Source: a virus. From it: DNA of 53,499 bases. The stretch is from IMG/VR virus record IMGVR_UViG_3300001041_000004, positions 1 through 53,499 of that record; one strand, given 5' to 3'. Both the position numbers and the translations under genes were made by a program. Each line of letters opens with the position of its first letter. The stretch's first letter is position 1. Shown in pieces: positions 27,432-34,585 of the stretch. The notes beneath the pieces were generated by a model that saw nothing but the letters and a program-made list of their open reading frames with translations, searched no databases and was not told the DNA's origin.

Positions 27432-27444
27432 TAATTAATCCTCC

Positions 27445-27513
27445 TTAAAAACTAAAACAAAATGCAAAGACAACTACTACGACAATTACTAACGTAACTA
27501 TCAATATTTCCAT
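27445..27513 (-). CDS. 22-residue membrane microprotein
   Basis: The ATG overlaps the helicase stop as TAATG and uses GAGGTG at the helicase end as ribosome binding site. The peptide starts MEILIVTLVIVVVVV and is hydrophobic throughout. The stop lies just before the primase ribosome binding site. The strong coupling and clean hydrophobic sequence argue for translation; the function is unknown. Confidence 0.6.
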   Translation of the reverse strand: MEILIVTLVIVVVVVFAFCFSF

Positions 27514-28880
27514 TACACCTCATCCATTCTGCAAATATGCTTCGTGAACATGATGTTAATCGGATCACAATCACTGGCACCGTTGCGTTGATATTTTACC
27601 CAGAGTTGTTGATTACCATTGTTGAATCCATCCTTAGCTATTTTCTCATCGGACTTATTGGTGAGGAAGATGAGTTTACTAGCTAATTGAAGAATGCGGT
27701 ATGATCCACCGATGTTACTAGCATCCGGTGAATCAGTATCTAAGTCATTACGATTGGTTTGACAAGCAGAAAACACCGGTATCTTTAGAAGGCCGGCAAG
27801 GTCTTTTAGTCCTGATGTGAAGAATCCAAGGGCTTGATACTCTTGAGTTGACTTAAAATCTCCCTGATTTGAGGGGATTTTGATGTAGTCAAAGAAGAGT
27901 GCTTTAATCCCCATCTGCATAACGAATTTACGTGCTAAGGCTGTAACCTTTTCAATGGTGAAGTGCGGCATATAGATGTGGTAATAGTTACCCATACCTA
28001 AAGATTCACGTGCTACCTTTAGTTTAGCAATCTTATCTTCAGCCTTCCCATTGACAGTATCCAGCACATAGAGTCCTGAGATGATTTCTGAATGAGGTAT
28101 TCCAGTGAGGTTTGCAAGTATCCTGTCTTCCTGTTCACGTTCATTCATTTCTGTGTCAACATAAAGAATTGGCAATTGATCCTTAATGCCAATCTTCGTT
28201 CCCCAATTGGTGAGGACAATCGACTTACCAACCTTAGAGGGAGCACATACGATAATTAAATCACCATCGGATGCACCATTCGTTACACGGTCAAACTCTT
28301 CCCATCCAACTTCGAGTCCCGGTACTTGTGCAGGTGTCTCTGCTCTCTGTGCAAGTACCTCTTCCGTTTTGTTGCCCATTTTGTAGACTTCGTCGGTGGT
28401 TGTGGTGTTAACGGCAAGATCAGTAATCTTTGTGGTGACGAAGTTAATGAGTTCTGTAGGGTTGAGTACCTCTGCCCGATCCGATAAAACAAAATCACGT
28501 ACATTATCGGAAATTGACAGTAACATTCGTCGAGTATAACTTTGTTTAATCTTCTCAATAAAGATAGAAAGATTATCTGTAGGAATAATTGATTCCTCAA
28601 GAATGGTGAGATATTCTAACCCTCCTAACTCATCAACACTTTTTTTGGCTTGGTCATTGCTTAAAACTTCAAGGATTGCCATGGGTGTTGGTTTTATTTT
28701 TTTACCGTACAAATACATCATTGCCATAAAGATGAACTTGTGTCCCGGGATTCCAAAGTGTTCAGCGTAGATTTCATCGGCTTCTACGTCAATAATCTTA
28801 TCACTGTTCTTTAAACAGATCGAGATAACGTTTCTCTCGCTGCCCGGGTTAAAAACAAGGTCTTTTACATCATTAGCCAT
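27513..28880 (-). CDS. Replicative DNA helicase (DnaB type)
   Basis: About 455 residues from the ATG that follows AGAGG; a longer upstream reading overlaps the HNH gene. The N-terminal helical domain (1-150) and a linker precede the RecA-like core. Walker A is A-P-S-K-V-G-K-S (213-220), D-Y-I-K-I-P resembles Walker B, and S-A-C-Q-T-N-R is the downstream motif. It unwinds DNA at the fork. The gene follows an HNH gene and probable loader and SSB genes. Confidence 0.92.
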   Translation of the reverse strand: MANDVKDLVFNPGSERNVISICLKNSDKIIDVEADEIYAEHFGIPGHKFIFMAMMYLYGKKIKPTPMAILEVLSNDQAKKSVDELGGLEYLTILEESIIPTDNLSIFIEKIKQSYTRRMLLSISDNVRDFVLSDRAEVLNPTELINFVTTKITDLAVNTTTTDEVYKMGNKTEEVLAQRAETPAQVPGLEVGWEEFDRVTNGASDGDLIIVCAPSKVGKSIVLTNWGTKIGIKDQLPILYVDTEMNEREQEDRILANLTGIPHSEIISGLYVLDTVNGKAEDKIAKLKVARESLGMGNYYHIYMPHFTIEKVTALARKFVMQMGIKALFFDYIKIPSNQGDFKSTQEYQALGFFTSGLKDLAGLLKIPVFSACQTNRNDLDTDSPDASNIGGSYRILQLASKLIFLTNKSDEKIAKDGFNNGNQQLWVKYQRNGASDCDPINIMFTKHICRMDEV

Positions 28881-29340
28881 AATATTGTACCTCTGCTTCT
28901 TTACGAGCTTGTAATGCACTTTCATATGATTCAAAACAACCTAATGAAATATCCTTATCATCAATATTAATGCGTGCTCTCCATTTTTTTAATTGTTTAG
29001 AGAAATTAACACCATATTGTTTTTTAGGATTTCTTCGGTTTTCTTTATGCGTACAAATTCGTAAATTATCATCGGTATTATCTAATTTATCATGGTTAAT
29101 GTGATCTACATCCATACCATCAGGTGCATTGGTAATTAGTCGATGTGAACGAATTTTACACTTTCCAATACGTCCAATGGCATAACCTTGAATTGTCAAA
29201 TTCCATGTCACATTAAGCAATTTATCTTTGTGAATTACACTTGCTTTCATGATACCTACACGTTGTCCATCTTTGTTTTTTAACTCGATGAACAAAATGT
29301 CACCACAGATGAACCACCTATTCTTTGTTGAATAGTTCAT
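28873..29340 (-). CDS. HNH homing endonuclease with AP2 domain
   Basis: About 155 residues from the ATG before N-Y-S-T-K-N-R-W. D-V-D-H-I-N-H-D-K and N-L-R-I-C-T-H-K-E-N form the HNH core. A C-terminal AP2-like DNA-binding stretch follows (K-K-W-R-A-R-I-N and later Y-E-S-A-L-Q-A-R). It overlaps both neighbours by a few bases and sits inside the replication operon, so it is a free-standing mobile endonuclease inserted between the loader candidate and helicase genes. Confidence 0.85.
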   Translation of the reverse strand: MNYSTKNRWFICGDILFIELKNKDGQRVGIMKASVIHKDKLLNVTWNLTIQGYAIGRIGKCKIRSHRLITNAPDGMDVDHINHDKLDNTDDNLRICTHKENRRNPKKQYGVNFSKQLKKWRARINIDDKDISLGCFESYESALQARKEAEVQYYG

Positions 29341-29752
29341 CAAATCGTTTTGAGTTTGGTTGAAGACCAAGTCTTGAACTTCGGTCTTGGTTACGTTTCT
29401 TGGATTCGTCGTTGTAGACCACCTCTTTTTGCTTCACTTCTGCAAATGAGGTTTCATGGTCTTTTCTGATTTGGTTTGCTCTTTGCCGAGTGCTTTCTTT
29501 GTTAATCTCCTTCAGTATGGAATTAATACAGACTGATACATAACCTAACGAGTACATTGGCACCTTCTTGATGTCAAGTACATAGTCTATGACACTTATG
29601 ACCTCTTCTTTGCTGTAACCGCTTAGAAGTACCTCCTTGGCTGTCAGAATGGATCGTGCAATAATTGATGGAGTTGCCCTACCATCTGTTCGCTTAATGA
29701 AGTGTAGGGCAATCTCCTTAGCATCAAGATTAACTGATTTCGATGACTTCAT
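29318..29752 (-). CDS. Putative helicase loader / replisome organiser
   Basis: About 144 residues starting MKSSKSVNLDAKEIALHF. It has an all-helical N-terminal half with A-R-S-I-L-T-A-K-E-V-L and E-E-V-I-S-V-I-D-Y, and a charged Lys/Glu/Asp tail. It lies between the ssDNA-binding protein and the helicase gene, where many phages encode loaders. No ATPase motif is present. The role is inferred from position only. Confidence 0.4.
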   Translation of the reverse strand: MKSSKSVNLDAKEIALHFIKRTDGRATPSIIARSILTAKEVLLSGYSKEEVISVIDYVLDIKKVPMYSLGYVSVCINSILKEINKESTRQRANQIRKDHETSFAEVKQKEVVYNDESKKRNQDRSSRLGLQPNSKRFDELFNKE

Positions 29753-30347
29753 CTTTAGCCTCTGGTGTAGTGTCTTCACGCTTCATAACGTCGTCCCATG
29801 TTTCACCTTGTACTAATCGTAGGATTTGATCAAAGGTGTGTGGTTTAAGGTATTCAGCAAGATCAACCTTACCTTTGATGAGTTCTACGTCTGTATTGTT
29901 AAGAGGTGATTCCACATCAAGATCAATGCGATACGTTGTATCATCCTTACCTGTACCACGACGACGTACTTTGAGATCTACATCAATGAGTTTTTTACCC
30001 TCACCACGTAAATCCATCATAATGTCACGTAAGTCTTGATAAAAGCCGGTTCCTTGTTCCATGACTTCTACCTTACCTGTTTCACGGTTAATGATTCCCA
30101 TGGCAAGACGTTTACCTACTTGGTAGGTGTAGGGTTGTGAGTTGAGTTTTTGCTGTGCTCGTACTTCACAAATGGCACACCCTTTACCCGGGCAATTGAC
30201 ACTTCTTTTCCATTGTGGTAACCAATGTACCCAACGGACATAGGGTTCTTCATCAATTACACGAATCTTGGTAATGCCTACGGGGAATTTGGTGAACTCT
30301 ACTTTGGTTCCAGAAGAACCATCTTTTGAATCAAAGTCCCAACCCAT
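29730..30347 (-). CDS. Single-stranded DNA-binding protein with zinc finger (gp32-like)
   Basis: About 205 residues from the ATG after AAGGTAGGTG. K-F-P-V-G-I-T-K-I-R-V-I-D opens an OB fold. C-P-G-K-G-C-A-I-C forms a zinc knuckle, and basic/aromatic residues (W-V-H-W-L-P-Q-W-K-R) suit DNA binding. The C-terminal tail is acidic (P-E-A-K-D-E-V), as in phage ssDNA-binding proteins. It is placed right before the loader candidate and helicase. Confidence 0.7.
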   Translation of the reverse strand: MGWDFDSKDGSSGTKVEFTKFPVGITKIRVIDEEPYVRWVHWLPQWKRSVNCPGKGCAICEVRAQQKLNSQPYTYQVGKRLAMGIINRETGKVEVMEQGTGFYQDLRDIMMDLRGEGKKLIDVDLKVRRRGTGKDDTTYRIDLDVESPLNNTDVELIKGKVDLAEYLKPHTFDQILRLVQGETWDDVMKREDTTPEAKDEVIEIS

Positions 30348-30348
30348 A

Positions 30349-30633
30349 TTAAACACCTACCTTTCCGTAGGTGACAACAATGTGTTTTGGTTCCATACCA
30401 CTGATGTCAAGGAGTGTTGAGTCTTCACAATTTGTGCAGCACGTTTCGTCAAAGAGATTTGACGTATCTGCTTCCATCATTTCAAGATGTGCTTTCATGT
30501 TGGTGAGTTCACCTTTTTGCAAATAGGTGAAAAGGATAAGCTCATTAATTGAGGATTTTTCATTAAGCTTTGTGATGATCTTGTTAAGACAATCCGCATA
30601 CCCTTGGATGTAGTCATGTGTTAAGTTTGTCAT
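30349..30633 (-). CDS. Small protein of unknown function
   Basis: 94 residues. A helical N-terminal half (Y-I-Q-G-Y-A-D-C-L-N-K-I) and a C-C-T-N-C cluster near residue 65 are visible. It overlaps the upstream gene by 20 bases. No family recognised. Confidence 0.55.
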   Translation of the reverse strand: MTNLTHDYIQGYADCLNKIITKLNEKSSINELILFTYLQKGELTNMKAHLEMMEADTSNLFDETCCTNCEDSTLLDISGMEPKHIVVTYGKVGV

Positions 30634-31141
30634 TAGTTACCTCCCAAAATAGTTTCTTGTAATTCACAACATCTAATCCATCAAGGATTCGATACTGTGG
30701 CTTCAATAACCTTTGGGATATTTTGGGATGATTTGGATTACCCACATAGGTTTGTACGGTGAATGGTTCAGTTTCTCTGTACTGTAACCTCTCTAACTCT
30801 TCAAGAGTTTTAAAATGAATGGGTGTTACGTTAACGTTGATTCTGTGATGAAGATCACACATATGGTTGCGAAGCATATTACTCATTGAACATGCATAAT
30901 AAGCATCCAATATACGTGAATAGAAATCAAAATCAGCACATTGGAATAACGCACCGTAAACAACAGAATTACCCCATGTCTTGCCGGGGTATTTGCACAT
31001 CAGGAAAACTGACTTGTTTTGATAATGGTGGTATAGATTACCTTTAACTATCCCAAAAGCGACGAATTGGATTGGTAATTGCATCGAGGAAATCAGAGTT
31101 GGGTCTAGGAGTTCATTCGTCAGAAACAGCAAGTTGTTCAT
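30614..31141 (-). CDS. Gamma-glutamylcyclotransferase-like (AIG2-fold) protein, tentative
   Basis: 175 residues. F-V-A-F-G-I-V-K-G-N at residues 26-35, V-V-Y-G-A-L-F near 60 and I-L-D-A-Y-Y near 77 resemble the Y-G-x-L and L-D-x-[YF]-E pattern of GGCT/AIG2 folds. Some phages carry such enzymes, but the catalytic Glu is not certain here. A GAAGAAGG site supports the start. It may instead be an unrelated protein. Confidence 0.4.
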   Translation of the reverse strand: MNNLLFLTNELLDPTLISSMQLPIQFVAFGIVKGNLYHHYQNKSVFLMCKYPGKTWGNSVVYGALFQCADFDFYSRILDAYYACSMSNMLRNHMCDLHHRINVNVTPIHFKTLEELERLQYRETEPFTVQTYVGNPNHPKISQRLLKPQYRILDGLDVVNYKKLFWEVTNDKLNT

Positions 31142-31295
31142 TAGTACCTTCTTCTAACTTTTCTAAGTTTCGAGTGGCACGTTTGATGATGACTAGTTTT
31201 GCTTTCATCTTGGCAATCTCTGCTTCCTTTACTTTAATCTCAGCATCGAGTACATCCCACTGTTGAGTGAGGGTTATGATTTGGTCTTGAAACAT
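31113..31295 (-). CDS. Short coiled-coil protein
   Basis: 60 residues from an ATG 8 bases after TTAGGAGGTG; the nominal upstream GTG overlaps the site. Heptads from Q-D-Q-I-I-T-L-T-Q-Q to K-L-E-E-G. It overlaps the next gene by 29 bases and lies directly after the tRNA-like element. Function unknown. Confidence 0.55.
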   Translation of the reverse strand: MFQDQIITLTQQWDVLDAEIKVKEAEIAKMKAKLVIIKRATRNLEKLEEGTNEQLAVSDE

Positions 31296-31320
31296 TGTTT
31301 TCACCTCCTAAAGTTTTTGC

Positions 31321-31463
31321 TGATGTGGGTAAGGATTTACACCTTACATAGTAGCTATCACTTTACCGTCACAACGTCTTATCAAATGATAATCGTGGAT
31401 TTGAACCACAATGGCTACCTACTATATGTTGCACCTAGCGTCTACTTATTCCGCCACCACATC
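31321..31463 (-). tRNA. tRNA-Leu-like element with separated 3' acceptor strand
   Basis: Minus strand: GATGTGG, then TGGCGGAATAAGTAGACGC (a tRNA-Leu type D-arm), a loop TGCAACA holding CAA at the anticodon place, a variable stretch, and a perfect T-arm with GGTTCAAATCC. The expected acceptor partner after it does not pair (ATTATCA). A perfect partner CCACATC occurs about 60 bases later, after a second T-arm-like stem GTAAGG-TGTAAAT-CCTTAC. U33 and G18 are altered. It may be a degenerate tRNA, an intron-like insertion, or a structured non-tRNA leader for the gene starting at 31295. Confidence 0.45.
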
Positions 31464-31496
31464 GTAAAGAGATAAAAAAACAAAGAATTCTTTAAA

Positions 31497-31703
31497 TCAA
31501 AGAATCCTCAGTCGTCGTGAGTAAATACCTGAAAGTTGTAAATACTTCCAAGTGGTTGCATACGAAAGGTGTAATTCTTCAGCAATTTGTTTTGTTGGTA
31601 AATGGTCGTCAACATACATTCTGCGTAGTAATTCTTCAATCTTTTCGTTATGTTTTACTTCAAGATGTTGAATTAAAACGGATTTATTTGGTATTGTTTT
31701 CAC
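31497..31703 (-). CDS. Helix-turn-helix protein
   Basis: Up to 68 residues from GTG, or 40 from an internal ATG at 31619; the start is unsure because a promoter ends 1 base before the GTG. L-P-T-K-Q-I-A-E-E-L-H-L-S, followed by A-T-T-W-K-Y-L, is a helix-turn-helix. It could be a small regulator or recombinase-fragment-like DNA-binding protein. It lies at the 3' end of the ubiquitin-like operon. Confidence 0.55.
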   Translation of the reverse strand: MKTIPNKSVLIQHLEVKHNEKIEELLRRMYVDDHLPTKQIAEELHLSYATTWKYLQLSGIYSRRLRIL

Positions 31704-31731
31704 AGTATACCATACCGTTAAGAGTTTGCAA
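31704..31731 (-). promoter_or_regulatory. Promoter on the minus strand within the end of the SH3-module gene
   Basis: TTGCAA (31731-31726) and TATACT (31709-31704) are separated by 16 bases. It would start transcription about 7 bases inside the GTG-started HTH frame, serving the HTH gene from a later start, the tRNA-like element and the genes beyond. Confidence 0.45.
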
Positions 31732-32827
31732 TAGAATCCATGATACGTTTTCTGTAAGCATCATCATAAATTTCTCGATTTACAATTCGTAATTTACGAT
31801 TAATGATTTTGAAGTCAAGTATCCCTTCATTAATTCCTTCAATAATTGATTCCTCATCACCATTGTTGAACATATATCCTGTTACTGTAACACTTGGTGA
31901 ATCAACAAGTAGTATTTGTCTCTCTTTAAGACGTAACGAGTTACCGTTATCAAACCTTACATAAACAATAGCATCACCTTTGCTTTTAAGTGTTTTCCAT
32001 CGAGTTAAGTTTAAATTACTCGTTCCCAATTGATAAACATAACCGGCAGTTCCCTTTGCCGTTTCGTTAAGGTCTTTAAAAATACTTGATTCTGGGTCAA
32101 GGCAAACACGCATTCCAATAAGTATTGGCATTGCGTATCGATCATCTTGTGTAAATGGTATTGGTGATTTGATAATATCCTCTCCTTTCTCGATGATATT
32201 TAACATTCCCTTTCGGTAGATGTTATTGTGTCCATTACTCCACCTTACCCTAACCCATCCTTCTGTTTCAATTTCTGTGACGGTTCCATTATCACCCTTG
32301 TGTTGGTATTTGAATTGATTATAATCTTTATGATTTCGGTTTGGTGATACTTTATCACCTACATTAAAATCATCAAATGATTCCATAGGTAATTCTTCCT
32401 TTCTAAATTTCTCAATAGCATCTTTAAGATTTTCATGGGTGAAGGCACCTGTTTGATGGTTGTTAAATAATGGTACTTCAGCACATGGATTTGGTGCAAA
32501 AATCCAATCGTTATTTGGATTTTTTATATACAAACCCATGTCTTCTTCTAGTTTTTCGAATTGTTCACGTGTTTGTACATTTGGTCCAACACCGGATGTC
32601 ATGGGTATATGATTACGTCCTGCATGTATTACTTCCAACGCATCACATTTGTAATTACGTGAATCATCACCATCATCCCAACACACTTTAACCCACTCAT
32701 CAGGCCCTAAATTTATTGGATATTGTTCAATTACCGTACCCTGTTGATTTGTTTGTGATGGTTCATTATAAAGACCACGCATTGGATGGTCTTGTTTAAA
32801 CCTTACACGTGTACCGATAGTTAGCAT
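31718..32827 (-). CDS. Protein with repeated SH3-like modules resembling MIB/HERC2
   Basis: 369 residues with three related SH3-like barrels, about residues 4-65, 155-215 and 240-310. Each opens with G-[TDM]-[RK]-V and has W-V-[KR]-V-[CR]-W-x-[DN]-G-type strands, for example E-G-W-V-R-V-R-W-S-N-G-H. This resembles the MIB/HERC2 domain found in eukaryotic ubiquitin ligases. It starts 2 bases after the E1-like gene ends, so it belongs to the same operon. A role as substrate adaptor of the conjugation system is a hypothesis. Confidence 0.55.
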   Translation of the reverse strand: MLTIGTRVRFKQDHPMRGLYNEPSQTNQQGTVIEQYPINLGPDEWVKVCWDDGDDSRNYKCDALEVIHAGRNHIPMTSGVGPNVQTREQFEKLEEDMGLYIKNPNNDWIFAPNPCAEVPLFNNHQTGAFTHENLKDAIEKFRKEELPMESFDDFNVGDKVSPNRNHKDYNQFKYQHKGDNGTVTEIETEGWVRVRWSNGHNNIYRKGMLNIIEKGEDIIKSPIPFTQDDRYAMPILIGMRVCLDPESSIFKDLNETAKGTAGYVYQLGTSNLNLTRWKTLKSKGDAIVYVRFDNGNSLRLKERQILLVDSPSVTVTGYMFNNGDEESIIEGINEGILDFKIINRKLRIVNREIYDDAYRKRIMDSIANS

Positions 32828-32828
32828 T

Positions 32829-33500
32829 TTACCACCTCTGTGTAATTAAATTGTTGAACTTGAAATCAATGAGGATTTCGTTATCCAATTCCACTTTGTT
32901 GTGGAAATTGATGAGTTGGCGTACACACCAAGAGACAACACCAAAAGATGATGAGATGACACTGAGTGATGTTCCACAGGCACTCACCTCAGTACCTTCA
33001 TCCGAGTAATAGGTTTTCTCATATTCTCTGATGTGAGTTAAGTCCATCGGGTCAACGTTATACACTCGTCCCACATCAAGTCCAAGTCTTGGTTCAATAA
33101 GGTGTTTGACAGCTGATTTCATTTTAATGCTGCCTTCCCAAATACGTTTGCGTTCAGCCATACTGTCCACCATGAGAAAGACAATACCTGATAATTTCTC
33201 ATCAACATAAGCTTCATCTTTAATTCTAATGCGTGTTCCTGTTGCTCTGAGTACTTCTTCTGCAATTGCATGTGCCTTTGTTTCGTTGATATTTAATAAT
33301 GCAAATGCTTGATTTGGGATGTTGTGTTCCTCCACGGTATCAAAGTCCCACACAGTAATATCCGTAATGCCAAGTTTGGCTAAGGCCAATGCTAACCATG
33401 AGCCAGTACTACCAGCACCAATGATCGTTACTGGATGCTTAAAATCATGGGGTTCAAATAAATCTTGATGGCGTGAGATGTTTAGGTTGTGTTGTGCCAT
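32829..33500 (-). CDS. ThiF/E1-like adenylating enzyme of the ubiquitin-like cassette
   Basis: 223 residues. G-A-G-S-T-G (28-33) starts the Rossmann fold, W-D-F-D (51-54) binds ATP/Mg, N-Q-A-F (63-66) and K75 sit at the adenylation site, and V-D-S (111-113) follows. C175 in S-A-C-G-T-S is the likely thioester Cys. It would adenylate the C-terminal Gly of the 74-residue ubiquitin-like protein and pass it to the E2. It is minimal, with no extra domains, as in bacterial Bil/PRTRC-type E1s. Confidence 0.88.
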   Translation of the reverse strand: MAQHNLNISRHQDLFEPHDFKHPVTIIGAGSTGSWLALALAKLGITDITVWDFDTVEEHNIPNQAFALLNINETKAHAIAEEVLRATGTRIRIKDEAYVDEKLSGIVFLMVDSMAERKRIWEGSIKMKSAVKHLIEPRLGLDVGRVYNVDPMDLTHIREYEKTYYSDEGTEVSACGTSLSVISSSFGVVSWCVRQLINFHNKVELDNEILIDFKFNNLITQRW

Positions 33501-33512
33501 AATGTATTCCTC

Positions 33513-34574
33513 CTATTTCATTTCTTTTCCTGAGTAAATTGCAAACAGATAACGTTTGCCAAAATCCCATACTAATCCAAGATCACGTTGGTTGAAGTAG
33601 TTGTAATAACCAAATCCAACCAATGTTCTTTCTACCTCAATTAGTGTAGTACATTCACCTATTTCAAGCAAGATGTCTTGATCAAGGATTTCTACAATGG
33701 ATTGATCATCTGTGAAGATGTTGCCAAAACTACTGTCACCTTTTCTTCTTTGATTGATTTTTGTTTCGGCATCCTTTCTTAGTTTCCATGCTTTTTCATC
33801 CAGTTCATCCCACGATTTATTAGGTTTAATAGTCTGTGTAACCGTAGTCGAGGTCGTCCCAGATTGCTTGTTGTGCTGATGGTTTCCAACGTTGGTTCCT
33901 TTGGTTAAGGTTTTGGGGATGGTTGTAAGTGGTAATTGTTGTTTTTTTTTTACCTTTAACAACAGCTCTGTTTTGATGGCTGTTTCATAGTGAGCTAACC
34001 GATTCTTTTGATAGGTTTCCAATTGAAGTTCAAGATCAAAGATAGCTTGTGTAATCTTTTCCTCATCAGGCGAGATAACTTCATCCCATGGTAAGTCAGA
34101 CCAAATGATTCCATGTTCATAATCATAGAGATCAACACGTAATGAACCACTTTTGTTGGCAATGATACGGACAAACCAATCATGTCCAGTGGTTGCAAAA
34201 AATTCCATTTGGTTATCGTCTTGACCACTTGGGCCGGTGGGCATGTTAACGTGGCTATGTCCCCATACCTTTAGGTTATTCCAAATCTCCATACCATTTG
34301 GATTGGCTAGAATTGCTTCACCAAAAGTACTGAGTCCTTCGGGTGTTATCTCTGTGGTTGTGGAGTGAACTTCTTGATCAAACAAGTACATATCAACGAT
34401 CTTAATAACGTTACCTTGTTTATAGGCAGTACCTAACCAACCGACTTCATCGGTGGAGTTGGCAACATAGAGTTGCATTTTATCAACCGCATCAGCATTG
34501 ATCATGATTTCAGGCATACATCGTTCCAAAACCTTCACAGTCGCTTTCGTTTTAGATTCTTTAAAATAAGCCAT
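33513..34574 (-). CDS. JAB/JAMM metallopeptidase (deubiquitinase-like)
   Basis: 353 residues. The MPN core spans about 20-145. E43 (in D-E-V-G-W-L-G) and G-H-S-H-V-N-M-P-T-G-P-S-G-Q-D-D (105-120) give the complete JAMM site: H106, H108, S116, D119. After about residue 165 a charged linker and a C-terminal helical part follow, longer than in most JAB proteins. Likely roles are maturing the ubiquitin-like protein at its Gly and removing it from targets. It stands between the E2 and E1 genes. Confidence 0.9.
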   Translation of the reverse strand: MAYFKESKTKATVKVLERCMPEIMINADAVDKMQLYVANSTDEVGWLGTAYKQGNVIKIVDMYLFDQEVHSTTTEITPEGLSTFGEAILANPNGMEIWNNLKVWGHSHVNMPTGPSGQDDNQMEFFATTGHDWFVRIIANKSGSLRVDLYDYEHGIIWSDLPWDEVISPDEEKITQAIFDLELQLETYQKNRLAHYETAIKTELLLKVKKKQQLPLTTIPKTLTKGTNVGNHQHNKQSGTTSTTVTQTIKPNKSWDELDEKAWKLRKDAETKINQRRKGDSSFGNIFTDDQSIVEILDQDILLEIGECTTLIEVERTLVGFGYYNYFNQRDLGLVWDFGKRYLFAIYSGKEMK

Positions 34575-34585
34575 TACTTTCCCTC

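Noticed and set aside
31375-31395. Palindrome TTATCAAATGATAA as terminator
   Set aside because: Six A/T-rich pairs and no T tract; it is better seen as part of the tRNA-like element.
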